From NCBI GenBank assembly GCA_026260175.1, contig JAKCWW010002828.1:29379-53149 (forward strand): DNA of 23,771 nucleotides. Reading direction: 5' to 3'. This document shows, piece after piece, positions 22,001-23,771 of this stretch. Numbering within the stretch: the stretch's first letter is position 1; every line of letters begins with the position of its first letter. The translations under genes and the position numbers were made by a program. Under the pieces are notes generated by a model, which had not been told where the DNA came from, made no database searches, and saw nothing but the letters and a program-made list of their open reading frames with translations. The DNA is from Reticulitermes lucifugus. Taxonomy: Eukaryota > Arthropoda > Insecta > Blattodea > Rhinotermitidae.

Positions 22001-22387
22001 GTGGTTTCCCAATCTCATACCAAATTGGAACAGTAGCAAGTGCTACAATGCCTGCTACCACGCAAAACAATCTGTGAAGTGATCATGATATGGGCTTGAT
22101 AAACTAAGGGCCATGTATATGGATATGACACTGTAAGAAACATGCTCCTGCAAACACAATGCCAACTGTATTGAGTGTCTCACACACCTATGTTTTTTAT
22201 GTTTTAGCTACATAAATGCAATGCAAAGGAGTTTTGTGGCCACATGCGTGCAGACTATTATTTCACGTACTATCAGTGCTCCTGTCCACATGATCTAATG
22301 TGTCTACAGACGGATCCTAACACGTACAACGTTTCTGAATTGCTGTACACAGGCTCCGCATACAGGGCAATTTGTACTCAGAACTGA
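14557..22387 (+). CDS. Four-exon gene for a cysteine-rich secreted protein (247 aa)
   Basis: Spliced coding sequence of exons 14557-14688, 17259-17447, 19395-19637 and 22208-22387, encoding 44+63+81+59 residues. All three introns are phase 0 with GT/AG borders (2570, 1947 and 2570 bp). The product starts with a leucine-rich signal peptide and then carries 17 cysteines, three C-x-C-P motifs (MCRCP, ACNCP, QCSCP) and five N-x-S/T sequons, so it should enter the secretory pathway and be disulfide-bonded and glycosylated. No transmembrane segment is seen after the signal peptide. The odd cysteine count leaves one free cysteine or an intermolecular bond. I do not recognise a named family; the cysteine layout recalls uncharacterised arthropod secreted proteins, some annotated as venom-peptide-like, but that is from memory. 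A role in cuticle, signalling or secretion cannot be chosen from sequence. AATAAA at 22462 gives a plausible 3' end. No operon context applies. Confidence 0.8.
14715..14812 (+). mobile_element. Decayed tRNA-SINE head
   Basis: A box-B-like GGTTCACATCTC (14749-14760) is followed by GGGATTTTCTCAGTCCCTCC AGGC. The 6891 SINE has GGAATTTTTTATTGACGTAATCCCTCCAG in the same place after its box B. It begins about 25 bases into intron 1, right after exon 1. Confidence 0.45.
15178..15410 (+). mobile_element. Degenerate SINE copy, same family
   Basis: Shares with the 22681 copy the stretch CTGGAGCCCACC(C/T)AGCCTCCTAT, then CAATGGG(C/T)AC and CTTCCC, and near the end the block GTACCTCCACTCCCCTAT, all in the same order and orientation. 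Box B is eroded and no target-site duplication was found. It lies in intron 1 of the secreted-protein gene, sense to it. Confidence 0.72.
15825..15906 (+). mobile_element. Decayed tRNA-SINE head
   Basis: A box-B-like AAGTTCAAATCCG (15831-15843) is followed about 45 bases later by GATTCTCCTCAGTTCCTCCA and GGC, the same order as the remnant at 14715. The rest of the element is not recognisable. Confidence 0.4.
16448..16655 (-). repeat. Dispersed insect repeat, decayed copy
   Basis: The minus strand is open for 67 codons starting MELEGPLVCSQAPTTSLYPG and including HKWSPLVRF. I recognise the pattern E-x-E-G-x-L-x-x-S-Q-x-P-A/T-T and later W-S-P from a very common insect repeat that is often mis-annotated as a gene. 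It lies antisense in intron 1 of the secreted-protein gene. Confidence 0.45.
17259..17447 (+). CDS. Coding exon 2: first Cys-rich module
   Basis: 63 codons, open throughout, entered from GGTTTTCAG|GCT and left at CTCAAA|GTAAAT, phase 0 at both ends. It contains six cysteines: two near the start (LC and VC), then MCRCP, SEC and DNC. An arginine-rich stretch (RRFWFRMRIER) separates the first pair from the C-x-C-P motif. Sequons are NCT and NRS. It ends RSQLK, which joins directly to FC of the next exon. The frame has no ATG near its start, so it is easily missed; overlapping minus-strand frames of similar length are antisense shadows. Confidence 0.8.
17643..17840. repeat. 66-bp tandem repeat, three units
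   Basis: Units begin TACAAAGTTTT at 17643, TACGAAGTTTT at 17709 and TACAAAGTTTT at 17775, each continuing GTCACGATGTATGTAGGTAA. A degraded start of a fourth unit is at 17839. It lies in intron 2 of the secreted-protein gene. Confidence 0.93.
17960..18381. mobile_element. Palindromic insertion with 12-bp flanking direct repeats
   Basis: Arms 17993-18116 and 18257-18382 are inverted copies of about 124 bp with few mismatches, separated by a 140-bp AT-rich spacer. ATATGTCTTTGT at 17948-17959 recurs at 18382-18393 and brackets the structure like a target-site duplication. Each arm contains CCTGAAGATGA, a small stem-loop (ACTGATACAGT) and TCGAAACATG (TCAAAACATG in the left arm). Inverted, truncated double copies are known for Penelope-like elements, but no coding part is present and that label is a guess. 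Confidence 0.6.
19023..19057. repeat. (GA)n tract followed by poly-G
   Basis: About 13 GA units run straight into nine or so G residues. Homopolymer lengths here may be sequencing-sensitive. Located in intron 2 of the secreted-protein gene. Confidence 0.95.
19395..19637 (+). CDS. Coding exon 3: second Cys-rich module with Thr/Pro linker
   Basis: 81 codons. The acceptor is GTGTTTCAG|TTC and the donor ATCAAG|GTAATC, both phase 0. Five cysteines: FC, PQC, ACNC and YKC. Between the first and second pair lies a Thr/Val/Pro-rich linker of about 35 residues, a plausible O-glycosylated spacer. NGT and NST are N-glycosylation sequons. A competing acceptor at 19352/19353 (CCACCAG|GG) has a good pyrimidine tract but would need a phase 1 upstream exon, and exon 2 ends in phase 0, so the downstream acceptor is preferred. 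Confidence 0.82.
19638..20874. other. First half of intron 3, nothing recognised
   Basis: AT-rich intronic DNA. The overlapping frames on both strands at 20081-20436 are mutually exclusive and motif-free. Confidence 0.5.
20875..20904 (+). repeat. CCTGARGATGA / TCGAAACATG stem-loop motif, single copy
   Basis: CCTGAGGATGA is followed by a potential hairpin (GATTGGCTTGATC) and CGAAACATG, the same outer sequences as in the palindrome arms at 18064-18095 and 18278-18310 with a different inner stem. An ACAAATAAAG tail lies about 20 bases downstream. Probably the 3' end of a related dispersed element. Confidence 0.5.
21166..21912 (+). pseudogene. Tc1/mariner-like transposase remnant
   Basis: The frame from 21166 contains INEAWFHLTRYPNSNNNRYW then SAENPMLIHEMP, the region of the second half of a DDE transposase common in insects. 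After a frameshift, KVGV then stop (TGA where TGG is expected), then RIIGPVF follow. A 33-bp tandem array interrupts the copy at this point. Past it, QDSPIAHTA (second catalytic Asp region), PPHPQDLNPC, GHIKGKVYSN and IRCDVCL fit the C-terminal part. The third acidic residue, expected after PC, is Asn. Stops, frameshifts and the array make it inactive. It lies in intron 3 of the secreted-protein gene, same strand. Confidence 0.72.
21390..21552. repeat. 33-bp minisatellite, about five units
   Basis: Units start with CC at 21390 (two bases short), 21421, 21454, 21487 and 21520, and each contains AGTGTTTCTCACAAGAACAC. Because 33 is a multiple of three, both strands stay open and show 11-residue repeats. 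The array sits exactly where the transposase remnant encodes GPVF and what follows, and the unit is a piece of that coding sequence. Confidence 0.92.
22208..22387 (+). CDS. Coding exon 4: third Cys-rich module and stop
   Basis: 59 codons plus TGA (22385-22387). The acceptor is a strong pyrimidine tract ending GTTTTAG|CTA, phase 0. Six cysteines, in motifs HKC, EFCG, QCSCP, LMC and AIC. The region around ADYYFTYYQCSCP is aromatic-rich. NVS is a sequon, and the protein ends CTQN. Downstream, AATAAA at 22462-22467 is about 75 bases after the stop and fits a short 3' UTR. Confidence 0.82.
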   Translation, partial: LHKCNAKEFCGHMRADYYFTYYQCSCPHDLMCLQTDPNTYNVSELLYTGSAYRAICTQN

Positions 22388-22461
22388 AGGAGGACTGGAT
22401 TTTCGCCACGGTCGTTCTGCTATAAGACTCTCAAGAAATACAGTGAATTTATCCAGAATAT

Positions 22462-22467
22462 AATAAA
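22462..22467 (+). promoter_or_regulatory. Polyadenylation signal
   Basis: Canonical AATAAA 75 bases after the TGA of the Cys-rich secreted-protein gene, on the same strand. The exact cleavage site cannot be read from sequence. Confidence 0.5.
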
Positions 22468-22680
22468 AGGAGTGACCTTTGCACTTTGCAGAATGCTTGT
22501 GACTTAGATTATAAACATATTAATGTTTTGTTACCCAAATGCAAGACAATGTGAAAGTATGGCAATGTTCACATACTTCAGAATGACAGCAATGAAGCAC
22601 AATCCAGATTAAATAAGTAAAATGCAAGCTACTCATCAATGCAGAACCTTTTACCTTTCCATGTTATACCTAAAATGTAA

Positions 22681-22966
22681 GTGGGCCGGCGTAGTCGGTA
22701 TAGTGACTCGCTACGGGCTGGAAGGTCCGGGGATCAAATCCCGGTGGGGGCGAGATTTTTCGCAGCCGCCCAAACCGGCCCTGGAGCCCACCTAGCCTCC
22801 TATACAATGGGTACTGGGTCTCTTTCCCGGGGGTAAAGCGGCTGGGGCGTGGAGTTGACCACCCANCCCCATCTAGTGCCAGGGTTAAAGAAAGAGTAGA
22901 GCTATACCTCTACTCCCCCTCTGGGCCTTCCTGGCCTGTTCCAGGGAAAACTTTACCTTTTACCTT
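22681..22966 (+). mobile_element. tRNA-derived SINE, full length, with target-site duplication
   Basis: The head shows box A (GGCGTAGTCGG, about 22687) and box B (GGGATCAAATCCC, about 22731), then a body with CCTGGAGCCCACCTAGCCTC and GGGGGTAAAGCGGCTGGGGCG, and a TTTACC-type tail. It is flanked by the 14-bp direct repeat TACCTAAAATGTAA at 22667-22680 and 22967-22980. One ambiguous base (n) sits at 22866 in a C-rich part. The near-intact duplication argues for a fairly recent insertion, just past the 3' end of the secreted-protein gene. Confidence 0.88.
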
Positions 22967-23072
22967 TACCTAAAATGTAATAACTCAACCTTTGCAAGCA
23001 AATTATATTTTTAAACAAAAGATAATGATCTCTTAAATTCTCAATATGCTAATATGGGATGTACCAAATGTG

Positions 23073-23098
23073 TACTACTACTACTACTACTACTACTA
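23073..23098. repeat. (TAC)n microsatellite
   Basis: Between eight and nine uninterrupted TAC units. Confidence 0.95.
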
Positions 23099-23390
23099 GT
23101 ACACCACCACTAGCAGACCTATGTGAGGGACAGTGGCTTCCCCTTTTCTGTCTAGTGTTGTATTCCTCTCCAGTACTCTTTGACTCGCGTTAATAAGCCC
23201 AAAGTGCTTGTCACTAGTAACATTTTCACCATCATTCATCTTAATAGAAAGACTGGAGGGGAATACAAGGGAGGATGCTGGAGAGGGGAAGTGTATCAGC
23301 CCAAGGAAGACATGATAGAGGCTTATCAATGGCACTTCTTACTGTGGTTTCAATGTGTATAAGGATAGCTGCTATTCCGAATATACACAG

Positions 23391-23490
23391 TTACAGTAAA
23401 ACCCCTATTTAATGAATTGCTGGGGGATTAGAATATATTTCACTAAATCAAGGTTTTCATTAAATGGAGGTTTTCAATTAAAATGAGTTA
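23391..23490 (+). repeat. Terminus of a dispersed element
   Basis: TTACAGTAAAACCCCTATTT starts a stretch with AATGAATTGCTGGGGGATTA and then GGTTTTCATTAAATGGAGGT. The end resembles that at 5359; the inner part looks like the subterminal repeats of the same kind of element. No second end is seen before the window closes. Confidence 0.38.
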
Positions 23491-23771
23491 AATTTAACTT
23501 TCTTGCTTGTTTATTAGTTCCATTATGGTCTCTATAATAAAAATCCATTTTTCAACTTTGTATACACAATACTTATGTTACTATTTTTAAAATACTCATT
23601 TAGAAACAAATTCCAGTGACATGCAAGCCTTATTGCTATTGAACATGAAATTTTCTGTAATGAATCATGATTACAAAAAATAATTTCAAAATTTTAAAAG
23701 TATTTTCCAAATTGACATAAATCTTTAAACAATTTTTCATCCCTCCTTTAAAAAGCTTCATCATACAACTT

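Noticed and set aside
22683..22755. tRNA gene
   Set aside because: Box A and B are present, but the sequence is the head of a SINE with a long body, TTTACC tail and target-site duplication; no complete cloverleaf was convincing.

Overview
This window looks like nuclear DNA from an insect. It is AT-rich, genes are split by introns with GT/AG borders and are very thinly spread, and the rest is repeats: tRNA-derived SINEs, a hAT-type MITE, decayed Tc1/mariner-like transposases, micro- and minisatellites. The SINE architecture and several dispersed repeat phrases remind me of Blattodea (cockroaches, termites). That placement is inference from memory of repeat style, not a computed match.

One gene can be assembled with good support. 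It lies on the plus strand at 14557-22387 in four coding exons (14557-14688, 17259-17447, 19395-19637, 22208-22387). Every intron is phase 0, every exon border fits GT/AG, and the exons give a 247-residue secreted protein: an N-terminal signal peptide, 17 cysteines, three C-x-C-P motifs and five N-glycosylation sequons. A polyadenylation signal follows at 22462. I cannot name the gene. It resembles uncharacterised cysteine-rich secreted proteins of arthropods. The exons cannot be seen as a single open frame; they become visible only when splice sites and phase are read together.

On the minus strand there are weaker signs of other coding sequence: 12140-12537, 11554-11658 and 9053-9282 (the last two can chain in phase with the first 72 bases of the first), and 1275-1595 (a serine- and acid-rich frame broken by two in-frame TAA codons). 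None could be assigned to a family.

Region by region: 1-5350 is mostly unannotatable AT-rich sequence with one putative coding fragment, a CA microsatellite and two repeat fragments. 5350-7200 is a repeat cluster (transposase remnant, dispersed repeat, possible LINE tail, full SINE with target-site duplication). 7200-13500 is mainly featureless, with a TA microsatellite, a 44-bp tandem array and the minus-strand exon candidates. 13507-13930 holds a hAT-type MITE next to a SINE fragment. 14557-22387 is the secreted-protein gene, whose introns contain SINE remnants, a 66-bp tandem array, a 124-bp-arm palindrome bounded by a 12-bp direct repeat, and a decayed transposase from which a 33-bp minisatellite has expanded. 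22667-22980 is a second well-preserved SINE just after the gene, and 23391 onward is the end of another dispersed element.
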